A DNA stretch of 64,000 nucleotides from Algoriphagus antarcticus (lineage in GTDB: Bacteria; Bacteroidota; Bacteroidia; Cytophagales; Cyclobacteriaceae): NCBI RefSeq assembly GCF_002150685.1, contig NZ_MSSW01000053.1:1-64000 (forward strand), read 5' to 3'. Below are positions 1-10,161 of this stretch, piece by piece. Position 1 is the first letter of the stretch, and each line of letters starts with the position of its first letter. The translations under genes were made by a program, and so were the position numbers. The notes beneath the pieces were generated by a model, which saw only the letters and a program-made list of their open reading frames with translations, searched no databases and had not been told where the DNA came from.

Positions 1-209
1 AAGAGGATCAACTACCTGCTTAAAACAAGCTTAAAGCCTATCCCATACAACCTAAAATCAAAAACCCAGACCGATTGTGAATCTGGAAAGGGTGTTGTGG
101 CTTGTGCAGGCTGAGTTTTTCAGCAGGCCCTAATTGGAGATGGAGTTTGATAAATGCCTGCTAAGGATCATAAAGGGTAATCGCTACACCTGAATAAATA
201 GAACAAGAT

Positions 210-3074
210 TTACCTCCCACAGATCTCCTTGTAAGGACAATACCCACATTTCTTCAAATCGTCAGTTTGGTCAAAAGGAACTTCAGGGTTGTAAATATCC
301 TCCAATAATGTAGTTAGTCCCTCTTTGTATTCGACTTGGAATTCTCGGTAATCATTTACTTCAATGCCTGATTTATAAGGCAATTTCAGCTGTAGATACG
401 GATTGAAATCATCTCCAAACATCTCCCGAAGATTGAAGATCGCGGGCTTGAGCGGCAAGGTATTTTCCGGGTTCGTGGCCTGATAGATTAAGCCATAAAA
501 CATGGTTTGCATCGCGGCCTTATTTCGGGATTTATGCTCCCGATCGAAGAGCGAGGCCACATCGGGAAAGTTCTTATTGTCCTGACCTGACTTGTAGTCA
601 ATCAATCTCACCGAGCCGTTTTGCTCATCTACACGATCAATAATGCCTTTCAAGGAAACTGTTTGAATACCGGAGGCGGTGTTGATTTCCAATCCTGCCG
701 TATATTTTTTCTCTTTCTCCAGTGAGATCAACTTAAATGGAGCCGAAGCCTCATCGACTTTCAAGATCTGGTGCAAGTATTTCTGAAGCACATCCCGCGC
801 GATTGCCATCTGCCCATTCAATTTCGTGTCGGCCTCGCCTTCCAAATGATAAAACTTTCGAATTGCTTGTTCGATCGCCGGAAATGTCCAATTCTTGCTC
901 AATTCCTCAAAATCTGACTTATCGAGCAAGGTTCTATTCTTTCGCTTCGCAAAATCCTGGTATAAAATCTCCATGCTCAGGTGCGCCAAATTCCCAAAAA
1001 CTGCCGCATCGATTTCCTCACTTACTTCCTGCTTTTCCTGAATATTGGCCAGGTACTGAAGGTAGAATTTCAACCTGCAATCCAAGAAAACACTCAGTGC
1101 AGATGGGGAAAAGGAAGTCTCAGAAACTCCATTTTCATTCCTCAAATACTTATCAAGCAAGCCAAGCACTTCGGCACTCTTTTGAATCGTGATGGCTTCA
1201 GGAGATTTCTGATCGATGGGAATAAAAACCACTTCTTCCTCCATCTTTCTTCCCAGCTCCACCCCCATTTGCTGCATGTATCGGCTCTTTTCGCCTGCTT
1301 TTCCCTGGTCAGAGGCCGTGGTATAAATCATGTGAACTTCCTCCGCACTATGCAAAAGCCGATAGAATGTATAAGCATAGATCGAGTCATTCTGCTCTTG
1401 AACCGGCAATCCAAATGCCTTGCGAATATTGAAAGGAATCATTGAATTCAGACCCGCGGATGGCGGAAAACTATCCTCATTCATATTGCAAATGATCACA
1501 CGTTTGAAGTCCAGATTTCGGGATTCCAACACGCCCATGATCTGCAAACCTTGTAGCGGTTCGCCTTCAAAAGGCAATTTTACCTCTCGGAAAATCTGAC
1601 GGAAAAGCCGGATAAAAAACTCCCGATTGATGGATAGAATATCCTGTCCCGCAAAAATCTCCCGCAACCTGGTCAATTGCTTGAAACACTGATAAAGATA
1701 GGAACGCTGCAAGGGTTCATCCTTCAATCGCTCAGCAAGCGCTTCCATCAGATTAGCCAAGTATGGGAATAGCGAGTCGTTCTCCAGCTTTTGGAAGATC
1801 AATTGATAAAATGAACCACCCGCATGAAGCTTTTCTGCCGAAACATGAATCTGGTTCAAACGCTGCATTTCATCCATCAACTCTTCTGCAAAACCTGGAT
1901 TTTCACTTTTCAAATAGATCGAGCTCAACAGATTTTTGACCGCCGTATGGTAAAAAAGCAACTTACCATCTTCCACTTTGATAAAGCGCTGCATTTCTAA
2001 CACCGCCTCCAAAAAGGAATAAACAGGCGCATTTTTCACGGGATATCCCATGGTCACGTTCACTTTATTCACTTGCTCAGGCAGGGTGTGCAAGACCGGA
2101 AAAAGCATCTGCTCATCAGGCAAAATCACCACAGTTTCTTCCCAAGCTTCTCCAGCCGGAATTTTCTCCAAAATCGACCCAACCAAATTGGCTTGGTTGG
2201 TTTTCAAAGGAGTCGCATAGGTCTTAATCCTAGCATTTCGATCGGCTATCTGCGAGGGAATCTCCTCCGGAAAAGTCGGCCCGAATATCTTGTCTTTTTG
2301 ATAATCTCGAAAAAACAAACCAGCTTCCTGCACTTTATCCTCCAAATAATAGGCGTCAACATCCCAATAGATCTTCGCTCCAAACTGAGTGATGTAATGC
2401 TTGATCAAAGCTTCCTCTGTTCCGGTGAATGCATTGAATCCTATGAAGTGATGGGTTTTGTCAGGGCGAGAAAGGATATCCAAAGACTCTGCAACTTTCC
2501 GATACAACATCCCTGAGTAAGCCAAGCCAGAAATGGCCAAAGAACCTTGGAAACTTGCATAAAGCGGACTGAGCAGTTGCCAGAACTTCAAAAACTTCTC
2601 CTGATGATCTCTATCCTGACGGATAAACGAGGACCAGAATTGCTTAATCAATTCAACTTGACTTTCGGTCAGAAAACTTAAGTCTGACTCCAGTTCCTTG
2701 ATTTCAGACAGATGATGATAGAGTTTATCCGCATTCGCCATGAATTGATCTACATCATTGAAATCCTTTAGGATCATTTCTCCCCAGAAATAAAATCGAT
2801 CAAAAGTCTCTGCCTCCGGATTGAGTTCCTGGTATACTCGATACAACTCAAATATCAGGGTCAAATCATCCGCGGGGCGATTTCCAGCCAAATCATAGAA
2901 AATCTCCTCAATGGTTTTTACCTCAGGCATCCAAGTCGGGGCTGTAATCAGGCTTCCCAAATGCTGGGTAAAAAATAATCCTGCTCTTCTGTTTGGCAAA
3001 ACAACCGTGAGCTTTTGCAGATCAACATCACTGTCGAGGATCTCTTTTGCTGTATTTCTTAAAAAACTATGCAT
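210..3074 (-). CDS. addB: PD-(D/E)XK nuclease subunit of an AddAB-type DNA end-resection complex
   Basis: By family, this is the nuclease partner of an AddAB/RexAB-type helicase-nuclease that trims double-strand breaks to 3' tails for RecA, in the cytoplasm. The sequence shows an N-terminal helicase-like fold with PNRRAGLF near residue 26, a nuclease core around residues 790-900 with LIDYKSG (near 828) carrying the Asp and Lys, a Cys near 666 (LDCRLKF), and three C-terminal Cys in CGYCPYKEIC. That Cys layout is the usual 4Fe-4S staple of AddB. The start is set at ATG 3074 because AGGAGG lies just upstream (3078-3083); a longer reading would need TTG at 3086. It overlaps addA by 8 bp, so translation is probably coupled. 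The sequence is far from Firmicute AddB, so the symbol is by analogy. Confidence 0.85.
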   Translation of the reverse strand: MHSFLRNTAKEILDSDVDLQKLTVVLPNRRAGLFFTQHLGSLITAPTWMPEVKTIEEIFYDLAGNRPADDLTLIFELYRVYQELNPEAETFDRFYFWGEMILKDFNDVDQFMANADKLYHHLSEIKELESDLSFLTESQVELIKQFWSSFIRQDRDHQEKFLKFWQLLSPLYASFQGSLAISGLAYSGMLYRKVAESLDILSRPDKTHHFIGFNAFTGTEEALIKHYITQFGAKIYWDVDAYYLEDKVQEAGLFFRDYQKDKIFGPTFPEEIPSQIADRNARIKTYATPLKTNQANLVGSILEKIPAGEAWEETVVILPDEQMLFPVLHTLPEQVNKVNVTMGYPVKNAPVYSFLEAVLEMQRFIKVEDGKLLFYHTAVKNLLSSIYLKSENPGFAEELMDEMQRLNQIHVSAEKLHAGGSFYQLIFQKLENDSLFPYLANLMEALAERLKDEPLQRSYLYQCFKQLTRLREIFAGQDILSINREFFIRLFRQIFREVKLPFEGEPLQGLQIMGVLESRNLDFKRVIICNMNEDSFPPSAGLNSMIPFNIRKAFGLPVQEQNDSIYAYTFYRLLHSAEEVHMIYTTASDQGKAGEKSRYMQQMGVELGRKMEEEVVFIPIDQKSPEAITIQKSAEVLGLLDKYLRNENGVSETSFSPSALSVFLDCRLKFYLQYLANIQEKQEVSEEIDAAVFGNLAHLSMEILYQDFAKRKNRTLLDKSDFEELSKNWTFPAIEQAIRKFYHLEGEADTKLNGQMAIARDVLQKYLHQILKVDEASAPFKLISLEKEKKYTAGLEINTASGIQTVSLKGIIDRVDEQNGSVRLIDYKSGQDNKNFPDVASLFDREHKSRNKAAMQTMFYGLIYQATNPENTLPLKPAIFNLREMFGDDFNPYLQLKLPYKSGIEVNDYREFQVEYKEGLTTLLEDIYNPEVPFDQTDDLKKCGYCPYKEICGR

Positions 3075-6000
3075 GAACCTCCTCAATTAACCCTGTTTCT
3101 AAATAACATAAATAGCCTTTGGCTTGCTTCTGCGACAGCTTCGATACCAATTCCATGTATTCTCGGACTTGATTGGCATAGCGACTTTGGGCTTCACCTG
3201 TTTTAAAGTCCACAATTAAAGCTTCGGTATCTTTTAGAATAATCCGATCAGGCCGTTTTTGCTTTCCTCCTGGAAGAAGAATGCCCTGCTCCGCTAGAAG
3301 AATTCCTGACGTACCGAACCAAGACGCAAAAAGTGGATTTGTAAAAAGGTGATCCAACTGCTTTTCCACCAACTGCTTCTCTTCCTCATTTAACCTTCCA
3401 TCGAAATAAAATGCTTGCAAATTCTGCATTGCAGCCACTTTATCAGCAGATAACTCTAAGATTTCATGTACGATCAAACCAAACAACTGCTTCTTCCGCT
3501 GCTCAATACCTTCTATCGAAAAGTCCACCGCGTACTTTTTTAGCGTCAGCACTTCAGACCAATTTTTATAGGCCCATCGAAGTTCTGGGGACTTAGACGG
3601 GATGCTAGTTTTATCTTGATTTTCAGGCCAATCCCCAAATTCAAACACTTTTGACTCTTGGTCATAATAGGAAGGTAGACTCAGTTCTGATGCTGGATCA
3701 GTATGCGACTGAATAAATTGCTGCAACTGAATTTCAATCGAATTCTGAGATCCAATTTTCTCTTTATAAGGAATGAAACCAAAAAAGACATCTTCCGCTC
3801 GCGTGAGCGCCACGTAAAGCATATTCAAACTGTCTAAATAAGCCATTGTCGCTTCCTCCGTGTAAGTATCGCTGAAGTCAGAGTTCGCCAAATCTGAAGT
3901 CAGCGTCAATGGGATAATGGCCGAAAGTCCTTTTTCTCGATCCTCAAAGGGCGACCAGACTACATTTCCCTTACCAATATCGAAGATTGTCCATTTGAGA
4001 AAAGGCATTAGAACCACTTTAAATTGTAAGCCTTTCGACTTGTGAATCGTCAGAATCCGCATGGCATTATGCCCTTCGGGAATTTTGACTGTGCGCTTCG
4101 TTTGATTGATTTCCCACCATTCGAGGAAGCCACTGAGATCTGCCCGATTATTGGCCGTAAAGTCGTACACAGCCTCTTTAAATCCTGAGATATACGCCTT
4201 CTCCAACCCTAGTTCCATCAAACCAAGCACTTTAATCAGCTCCTCCAAAGCCTCCATAAGCGGCAATTGAAGCATCAAAATTTCCTTTTCTTGGAAAGTT
4301 TTGACTTGCTCTTTTAAGTATGCAGGCATCTGATCCAGCGCAAAAAGCTCATGATTAATAGGCGAATCCATCAACACCGCCAAATAGTACCACATGGTCT
4401 TGTGCTGAACCTTGTCGGCTGGATTGTGCAGGTAATTAAAGCCCGAAACCAAGGCTTTGACCGAAGCTGCTTTGTTCAAGTACATGGATTCGTCCGAAAG
4501 CACATCGAAGCGATACCCAGAATCTGGATTTTCCGCTGCATAACTCATCAGACGATCTGCAATGGCCTCGCCCTCTGATTTCCTCCGAACTAGAAAAGCG
4601 ATATCCTCCAGTTCATAACCGTGATCCTGAAGCTCCATGATAGTTTTAGGAAGTTTTTCCAGAACAATCTCATCGAACTTACCCTCATTTTCGTCATCTT
4701 TCGGATCGATGAATTCCAGTTTGACCTTTCCTTTGAATTGGGATTTTTCTTTTTTTGGAGAAATCTTCTGAAAGGAATCTGCATAGGCCTGAGAAAGAAT
4801 TTGTGGGTTCTCGACCCCGTAAGCTGTACTTAAAACTTGTTCCATTGCCTGCGGCAAAGCTTTGAAAACCGCATTATTGAAATTGATGATGTTTGGAAGA
4901 CTTCGGAAATTCGTATCCAAATTCTCCAGTTTTATCCAGTCTTTCCCGATTTCTTCCTCAACCTTCGAAAGCAGCAATTTCATCTCTCCTCCACGCCAGC
5001 GATAGATCGACTGCTTCACATCACCGACCAATAAATTCGTTTGATTTTGCCCAAGTGAGTTCTCCAGAAGAGGTTTGAAACTCTCCCATTGAAAGCCTGA
5101 AGTATCCTGAAACTCATCTATCAGGTAGTTTTTGAATTGATTTCCAACTTTCTCATAGATGAAAGGCGTGTCATTCCCTTTAGTGATTTCTTTTAGAAAC
5201 TCGTTGGCATCCGAGATGAGAAGTATGTTTTCCTCGTCCTTGATTAGTGTGAGTTCGTCGAGGAGATTCCGGAAAACACCATAGACGTAGCTGTTTTTGG
5301 CAATGGCTTGCAGTGTATTCCACTTGCCGGTAAGCGTCACCATTTGGGTTAAAATCAGATTTAATCCGGCGTCATAGGCTGCTAGAATAACATCGATATG
5401 TTTACACGTCTTTGTGAACCATGCTTCGGGATTATCTATTTTGGCTAAGGTTGCGGCTGTCAGCTCGGGGATAGGGGCATTGCGATCACCCAGCTTATCA
5501 AATAATTTTGGAAAGCCTCTGTTAAAATCCGACCATTCCAGACCGTTGGAAATTCGAATTGCATTCGCTTGCTCACCCAGTTCTTTGGAGAGTTTGACGA
5601 TTTCGGATTTTCGCTCCCGAGTAAAAGATTGTAGTAAAGTAATATTTTGCTTATCCTTCAGGAACTCCTTGATTTCAGGCGCATATTTTTTAAAATCTTC
5701 CTGGAAAATCTGCTGACCAAGACCACGGATGTTCTTTCTGATGTCCCAGGATTTGCCATTTTGGATTTGCTCGTAAGCATAATCCACCAACCATTTGTGC
5801 AGGAATTCATCTTCCATCACATGCATCACAACCCGATCTACCACCCGATCCAGCACGGCAGCTTGATCGAGTTCTACCTCAAATTTGGCATTCAAATCTA
5901 TCTCTCGAGCAAAAGCTCGCACCACTTTTTGGAAAAAACTATCGATCGTGCTGACCGAAAAACGACCATAATCATGGAGAATTGCCGTGAGAGTTTGCTG

Positions 6001-6276
6001 TGCCAAAAGCTTCAATCCGGACTCATCTACACCTAGCGATCGCATTAATTCCTGATCCATTTTCTCATCTGGATTGACTTCGTTTCGCATTCTTTTCAGC
6101 TCCTCCAAAATCCTCTCCTTCATTTCCTGAGTCGCTTTATTGGTAAAGGTGACTGCCAAAATCTGCTTGAAAGCATGAGAAGAACGAAGTGCCAGCTTGA
6201 GATATTCCAGCGTCAACGTGTAGGTTTTGCCTGAGCCTGCTGAGGATTTGTAAATGATAAAAGGTTTGTCTGTCAT
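3067..6276 (-). CDS. addA: UvrD-type helicase-nuclease, AddA-like
   Basis: Superfamily 1 3'-5' helicase with a C-terminal RecB-family nuclease, the motor of an AddAB-type break-repair complex. Motif I is SSAGSGKT (residues 11-18), motif II is DEFQDT (near 385), motif III is GDVKQSIYRWRGGE (near 416-430), motif V is TIHKSKGLQFK (near 745) and motif VI is LYVALTRAED (near 818). The nuclease Asp-Lys motif IVDFKTGEA sits near 1022. All key residues are present and 1069 aa is a normal length. It is first in a two-gene operon and its last codons overlap the start of the addB-like gene. The coupling of a helicase with a Cys-stapled nuclease is the main argument for AddAB rather than a lone UvrD. Confidence 0.88.
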   Translation of the reverse strand: MTDKPFIIYKSSAGSGKTYTLTLEYLKLALRSSHAFKQILAVTFTNKATQEMKERILEELKRMRNEVNPDEKMDQELMRSLGVDESGLKLLAQQTLTAILHDYGRFSVSTIDSFFQKVVRAFAREIDLNAKFEVELDQAAVLDRVVDRVVMHVMEDEFLHKWLVDYAYEQIQNGKSWDIRKNIRGLGQQIFQEDFKKYAPEIKEFLKDKQNITLLQSFTRERKSEIVKLSKELGEQANAIRISNGLEWSDFNRGFPKLFDKLGDRNAPIPELTAATLAKIDNPEAWFTKTCKHIDVILAAYDAGLNLILTQMVTLTGKWNTLQAIAKNSYVYGVFRNLLDELTLIKDEENILLISDANEFLKEITKGNDTPFIYEKVGNQFKNYLIDEFQDTSGFQWESFKPLLENSLGQNQTNLLVGDVKQSIYRWRGGEMKLLLSKVEEEIGKDWIKLENLDTNFRSLPNIINFNNAVFKALPQAMEQVLSTAYGVENPQILSQAYADSFQKISPKKEKSQFKGKVKLEFIDPKDDENEGKFDEIVLEKLPKTIMELQDHGYELEDIAFLVRRKSEGEAIADRLMSYAAENPDSGYRFDVLSDESMYLNKAASVKALVSGFNYLHNPADKVQHKTMWYYLAVLMDSPINHELFALDQMPAYLKEQVKTFQEKEILMLQLPLMEALEELIKVLGLMELGLEKAYISGFKEAVYDFTANNRADLSGFLEWWEINQTKRTVKIPEGHNAMRILTIHKSKGLQFKVVLMPFLKWTIFDIGKGNVVWSPFEDREKGLSAIIPLTLTSDLANSDFSDTYTEEATMAYLDSLNMLYVALTRAEDVFFGFIPYKEKIGSQNSIEIQLQQFIQSHTDPASELSLPSYYDQESKVFEFGDWPENQDKTSIPSKSPELRWAYKNWSEVLTLKKYAVDFSIEGIEQRKKQLFGLIVHEILELSADKVAAMQNLQAFYFDGRLNEEEKQLVEKQLDHLFTNPLFASWFGTSGILLAEQGILLPGGKQKRPDRIILKDTEALIVDFKTGEAQSRYANQVREYMELVSKLSQKQAKGYLCYLETGLIEEVHA

Positions 6277-6609
6277 GGTAAAAGTCTAGCCAACTAAGAT
6301 AGGACTGGCATTTAGATTAGCTACAATTTGAAAAGCACATTGACAAAAAATGTCGGAGAAAAGGCGAATAGAAAATCTGGCTTACTCGGGGATTTCTGAG
6401 CAAAAAATCAGCACTTACTTTGAGGCGGGTTTGCTCATGGGACAATAAATCTTCTCAATAAATCTCGAATTCGAGTCCGAATTAAATTGGGTAAAAATTC
6501 ATATTTTGGTCAAAATTTGATTGAATTATAACTTGATTTGAAAAACTCTTAACCACTGATTTATATGCTAGTTAAATGGTTTTGTTTAACGAGGTAAAAA
6601 TCACTCAAA
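6277..6609. other. Intergenic region upstream of addA, 333 bp
   Basis: No convincing gene on either strand. The stretch must contain the promoter of the leftward addAB operon and the end of the hydrolase transcript. A short inverted repeat (GTTAAA at 6571-6576 pairing with TTTAAC about 8 nt later) lies just past the hydrolase stop and might be a weak terminator, but it has no clear T-tract. Confidence 0.4.
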
Positions 6610-7446
6610 TCACATCCGAATTTTGATCCATTGGCAGATCAATTCCATCACCTCTTCCCGATCCAAATCATTGATCAACTCATGATATCCGCCAGGAAAA
6701 ATCCGAATCGCTTTATCTGTTGAAACAGCTTTTTGGAAAAGCAATTCAGATCCTTTAGGATTGGTCAGTCCATCATCAGTACCATGAATTAGCAAAAATG
6801 GAAGGGTAAAATCCGAAGCATTTTCTTGGATAAAACGCATCATTTGCAGCAATTCAAAGCCTGTTCTCGCTGGGATAGCATCAGTGTATACTAAGGGATC
6901 ATTGAGGTATTTTTCCACTTCAGCAGGAATTCTGGATATTTTTTGTGCATCAAGTTGTAATGCTTTCAATCTTGGAAAGTACTTACTCACAAGACTAGAA
7001 ATTGCAATCAAAAACATGGACGTTCCTTCTGCTGGTTTTATCGCAGGAGAACTCATGATCATACCCGCTGTATCTGGCTTATATTTCAATGCATAGGCTG
7101 CAACCATTCCTCCACCCATGCTATGTCCATATAGAAAAGCTGGAACTCCCGGCACGTAGCTTTTCACCTTTCCAAAAAGTGCATCGATGTCTTTGAGGTA
7201 ATCTTCATAGGATTCAAAGTATGCGTCCGGTTTCCCTTCCGCGGACTTACCATGCCCTCTCCCATCAAAAGTGAAAACCGAAATACTCATTTCATTGAGC
7301 TTTTCAACCAAATGCAAATACCGGCTGCTGTGCTCGCCCAAGCCATGAACCAAAAGCATACTCGCTTTTGGGGATTCCGTCATCCAAGCTTGCAAATAAA
7401 GCTTCTTGCCATCGTGGGTTTCGTAGGAGGTTTCGAGGTGTTTCAT
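6610..7446 (-). CDS. Alpha/beta hydrolase, monoacylglycerol-lipase/lysophospholipase type
   Basis: A cytoplasmic Hydrolase_4-type alpha/beta hydrolase of 278 aa, expected to split fatty-acid esters such as monoacylglycerol or lysophospholipid; the real substrate cannot be read from sequence. The oxyanion region is LLVHGLGEHSSRY (31-43), the nucleophile is Ser109 in GHSMGG, the acid is Asp224 or Asp225 in HGTDDGL, and the base is His255 in GGYHELIND. There is no signal peptide or membrane segment. It is transcribed away from the secreted serine hydrolase, with only 80 bp between the two start codons, so the two share a divergent promoter region. Both are esterase-like, but nothing else links them. 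Confidence 0.88.
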   Translation of the reverse strand: MKHLETSYETHDGKKLYLQAWMTESPKASMLLVHGLGEHSSRYLHLVEKLNEMSISVFTFDGRGHGKSAEGKPDAYFESYEDYLKDIDALFGKVKSYVPGVPAFLYGHSMGGGMVAAYALKYKPDTAGMIMSSPAIKPAEGTSMFLIAISSLVSKYFPRLKALQLDAQKISRIPAEVEKYLNDPLVYTDAIPARTGFELLQMMRFIQENASDFTLPFLLIHGTDDGLTNPKGSELLFQKAVSTDKAIRIFPGGYHELINDLDREEVMELICQWIKIRM

Positions 7447-7526
7447 GGAATTAAATTAGGAAAAAGAACCAAAAGTGAATTAATTTCCCACAAAATGCAC
7501 AGAAATAAACCATCGAACGAAAACCC

Positions 7527-8759
7527 ATGATCTACCGAAACCTTAGATTTTTATTAATTCCACTTTTCCTCTTCAGCTTTGGATCATTCGCTCAAAGCCA
7601 AATCGAGCTACTTCAGGACCCGACCTCCCTTTCTGCAGATCGATTAAGTCGATATGACTCCTACCTTCAAAATGAAGTTGACCAAGGCAGGCTTGCCGGT
7701 GCAGTGACTTTGATCTATAAAAACGGGGAAAAGGCACACGAGAATACGATTGGATATTCGGATCTTGAATCCAAGTCAAGAATGAAACTGGATCAGATTT
7801 TCTTTATCCAATCGATGACTAAGCCGATTATTACTACGGCTTTTATGATGCTTTACGAAGAGGGGTATTTTCAGCTTAGTGATCCACTCTCAAAATATAT
7901 CCCGGAATTCAAGGATGCGATGGTTGCCAAAGATGCAATGCTTGGAACAGAAGGAGGTTTGGAACCTGTCAAATCACCGATTCGCATCCATCAATTGATG
8001 AGTCATACCGCCGGGTTTTCGCATGGCTTGGGCCAAAGCAAAGTTGATAAAGAAGTCATGGAAGGCATCTATTACAAACCTCATACAACTATCGAATCTA
8101 GGGTAAAGACTTATGCCACACTTCCGCTATACGGTCAGCCAGGAGAGCAATGGTACTATTCAGCTTCGCCGGATATTTTGGCTCGTTTGATCGAAGTGTT
8201 TTCGGGAATGACTGCAGCAGAATTTTTACAAAAGAGACTTTTCGATCCGCTGGGAATGCCAGACACCGGATACAATCTCTCCGAAGAACAAGCCAGCCGC
8301 ATGGCAACCTTGCATACCTACAACGAAGAAGGCAAACTAATCAAAGCTCCTCGTCAAACTCCAACATCCGGCAATAAAGTCTTTGCAGGCGCAAATGGCT
8401 TATTTAGCACCGCTCAGGATTACGCTCGATTTGCGCAAATGATGCTCAATGGCGGTGAATTAGATGGTAAACAATACCTCAGCCCCAAGACGGTTGAGAT
8501 CATGACTATGGATCAAACAGGCGGAATCTATAAAGCTCCGGGTCAAGGTTTTGGATTTGGTTTTGGGGTGATGATGGATTTGGCTGAGGCAAAATCCTTG
8601 GGATCTGTGGGAACTTACTATTGGAGCGGAGCTTATTGCACCTATTTCTTTATTGACCCTAAGGAAAATTTAATTTCGATCCTGATGACCCAAACTGCTC
8701 CGTTTAGTGGTTTCTATGAGCAAAAAATGCGTCAAATGGTATATCAGGCGATTGAGTAG
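7527..8759 (+). CDS. Secreted serine hydrolase of the beta-lactamase/EstB family
   Basis: A class C beta-lactamase-fold serine hydrolase (Pfam Beta-lactamase), 410 aa. A Sec signal peptide covers roughly residues 1-22 and ends in SFAQ, so it is periplasmic or outer-membrane facing. The catalytic Ser96 and Lys99 form SMTK, and the second motif is Tyr211-Ser-Ala (YSAS) where true beta-lactamases usually have Tyr-x-Asn. The altered second motif suggests an esterase or peptidase of the EstB kind rather than an antibiotic-resistance enzyme. It stands alone: divergent from the lipase-like gene and followed by the large repeat array, which separates it from convergent menB. Confidence 0.85.
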   Translation: MIYRNLRFLLIPLFLFSFGSFAQSQIELLQDPTSLSADRLSRYDSYLQNEVDQGRLAGAVTLIYKNGEKAHENTIGYSDLESKSRMKLDQIFFIQSMTKPIITTAFMMLYEEGYFQLSDPLSKYIPEFKDAMVAKDAMLGTEGGLEPVKSPIRIHQLMSHTAGFSHGLGQSKVDKEVMEGIYYKPHTTIESRVKTYATLPLYGQPGEQWYYSASPDILARLIEVFSGMTAAEFLQKRLFDPLGMPDTGYNLSEEQASRMATLHTYNEEGKLIKAPRQTPTSGNKVFAGANGLFSTAQDYARFAQMMLNGGELDGKQYLSPKTVEIMTMDQTGGIYKAPGQGFGFGFGVMMDLAEAKSLGSVGTYYWSGAYCTYFFIDPKENLISILMTQTAPFSGFYEQKMRQMVYQAIE

Positions 8760-8772
8760 ATTTAGGAGACAA

Positions 8773-9110
8773 GAGAGTATCTAGTATCCAGATGTTAGTA
8801 TCAAGACTCACAGAATCAAGATCTGAGATCCAAGAGACAAGAGAGTATCTAGTAGCTAGATATTAGTATCAAGACTAGCAGAACCAAGATCTGAGAACCA
8901 AGAGAGACGAGAGAGTATCTAGTAGCTAGATATGAAGTATCAAGATTCGCAGAACCAAGATCTGAGAACCAAGAAACAAGAGAGTATTTAGTATCCAGAT
9001 GTTAGTATCAAGACTCACAGAATCAAGATCTGAGAACCAAGAGACAAGAGAGTATCTAGTAGCTAAATGTTAGTATCAAGACTCGCAAAACCTGGAATTA
9101 AGTGCTATAG
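8773..9110 (+). repeat. Five tandem units of about 69 bp
   Basis: Copies begin with GAGAGTAT at 8773, 8841, 8911, 8980 and 9048, giving periods of 68, 70, 69 and 68 bp. Most copies contain the inverted repeat TATCTAG-TAG-CTAGATA (for example 8846-8862 and 8916-8932), which could form a 7-bp stem with a 3-nt loop. The rest of the unit is purine-rich (AATCAAGATCTGAGAACC, GAGACAAGAG). Single copies of the same unit recur between the later 300-bp modules. Confidence 0.85.
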
Positions 9111-9138
9111 AACTAGCTCAAAGCGTTCGAAATAAAAA

Positions 9139-9263
9139 AACCACGAAGTGGTTGAACTGTGAATAGCCCCCGGTGGAGCCTGCGGAACCGGGGGTTTTAG
9201 GATCAAAGTCCAAATCCCCTCCCGCCAGAATCTATGTGGAAACTGCTAGGTGAGATCGGGAGG
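9139..9263 (+). repeat. Three-hairpin repeat module, copy 1
   Basis: Hairpin 1 is AACCAC-GAA-GTGGTT (9139-9153). Hairpin 2 has arms CCCCCGGT and ACCGGGGG (9167-9194). Hairpin 3 has arms CCTCCCG (9218-9224) and CGGGAGG (9257-9263) around a 32-nt loop. The same three stems recur in copies 2-4. Confidence 0.85.
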
Positions 9264-9435
9264 ATAGAAATGAGTTTTAAGTATCTAGTAGCTAGATATT
9301 AGTATCAAGAATCTCAGAAACAAGATCTCAGAACCAAGAGACAAGAGAGTATCTAGTAGCTAAATGTTAGTATCAAGACTCACAAAACCTAGAATTAAGT
9401 GCTATAGAACTAGCTCAAAGCATTCTAAATAAAAA

Positions 9436-9560
9436 AACCACGAAGTGGTTGAACCATGAATAGCCCCCGGTAGAGCTTGCGGAACCGGGGGTTTTAGGAT
9501 CAAAGTTCAAATCCCCTCCCGCCAGAATCTATGGAGAAACTGCTAGGTGAGATCGGGAGG
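9436..9560 (+). repeat. Three-hairpin repeat module, copy 2
   Basis: Hairpins at 9436-9450, 9464-9491 and 9515-9560. The loop of hairpin 2 differs from copy 1 (TAGAGCTTGCGGA instead of GGAGCCTGCGGA-type), while all paired arms are unchanged, which suggests that structure is kept. Confidence 0.85.
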
Positions 9561-9739
9561 ATAGAAATGAGTTTTAAGTATCTAGTAGCTAGATATTAGT
9601 ATCAAGACTCACAAAATCAAGATCTGAGAACAAAGAGATAAGAGAGTATCTAGTAGCTAGATATTAGAATCAAGATTCGCAGAACCAAGATTCTCACCAA
9701 GAATTAAAATTTTAGAATTAAGAGTTCGCGGGATAAAAA

Positions 9740-9864
9740 AACCACGAAGTGGTTGAACTGTGAATAGCCCCCGGTGGAGCCTGCGGAACCGGGGGTTTTA
9801 GGATCAAAGTCCAAATCCCCTCCCGCCAGAATCTATGTGGAAACTGCTAGGTGAGATCGGGAGG
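9740..9864 (+). repeat. Three-hairpin repeat module, copy 3
   Basis: Hairpins at 9740-9754, 9768-9795 and 9819-9864, nearly identical to copy 1. The sequence just before it (AGTTCGCGGGAT) differs from the GCTCAAAGC-type lead-in of the other copies, so the module edge lies close to hairpin 1. Confidence 0.85.
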
Positions 9865-10036
9865 ATAGAAATGAGTTTTAAGTATCTAGTAGCTAGATAT
9901 TAGTATCAAGAATCTCAGAAACAAGATCTCAGAACCAAGAGACAAGAGAGTATCTAGTAGCTAGATGTTAGCATCAAGACTCGCAAAACCTGGAATTAAG
10001 TGTTATAGAATTAGCTCAAAGCGTTCGAAATAAAAA

Positions 10037-10161
10037 AACCACGAAGTGGTTGAACTATGAATAGCCCCCGGTGGAGCTCGCGGAACCGGGGGTTTTAGGA
10101 TCAAAGTCCAAATCCCCTCCCGCCAGAATCTATGTGGAAACTGCTAGGTGAGATCGGGAGG
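10037..10161 (+). repeat. Three-hairpin repeat module, copy 4
   Basis: Hairpins at 10037-10051, 10065-10092 and 10116-10161. The loop of hairpin 2 reads GGAGCTCGCGGA, again changed only in the unpaired part. Confidence 0.85.

Noticed and set aside
5647..6036. Long open frame opposite addA
   Set aside because: It is the mirror of a well-supported helicase gene; the residues show no domain or start signal.
9500..9525. tRNA-like 3' end (AGTTCAAATCCCCTCCCGCCA) in the repeat module
   Set aside because: The bases flanking the loop do not pair as a T-stem, and no anticodon or acceptor stem is present.
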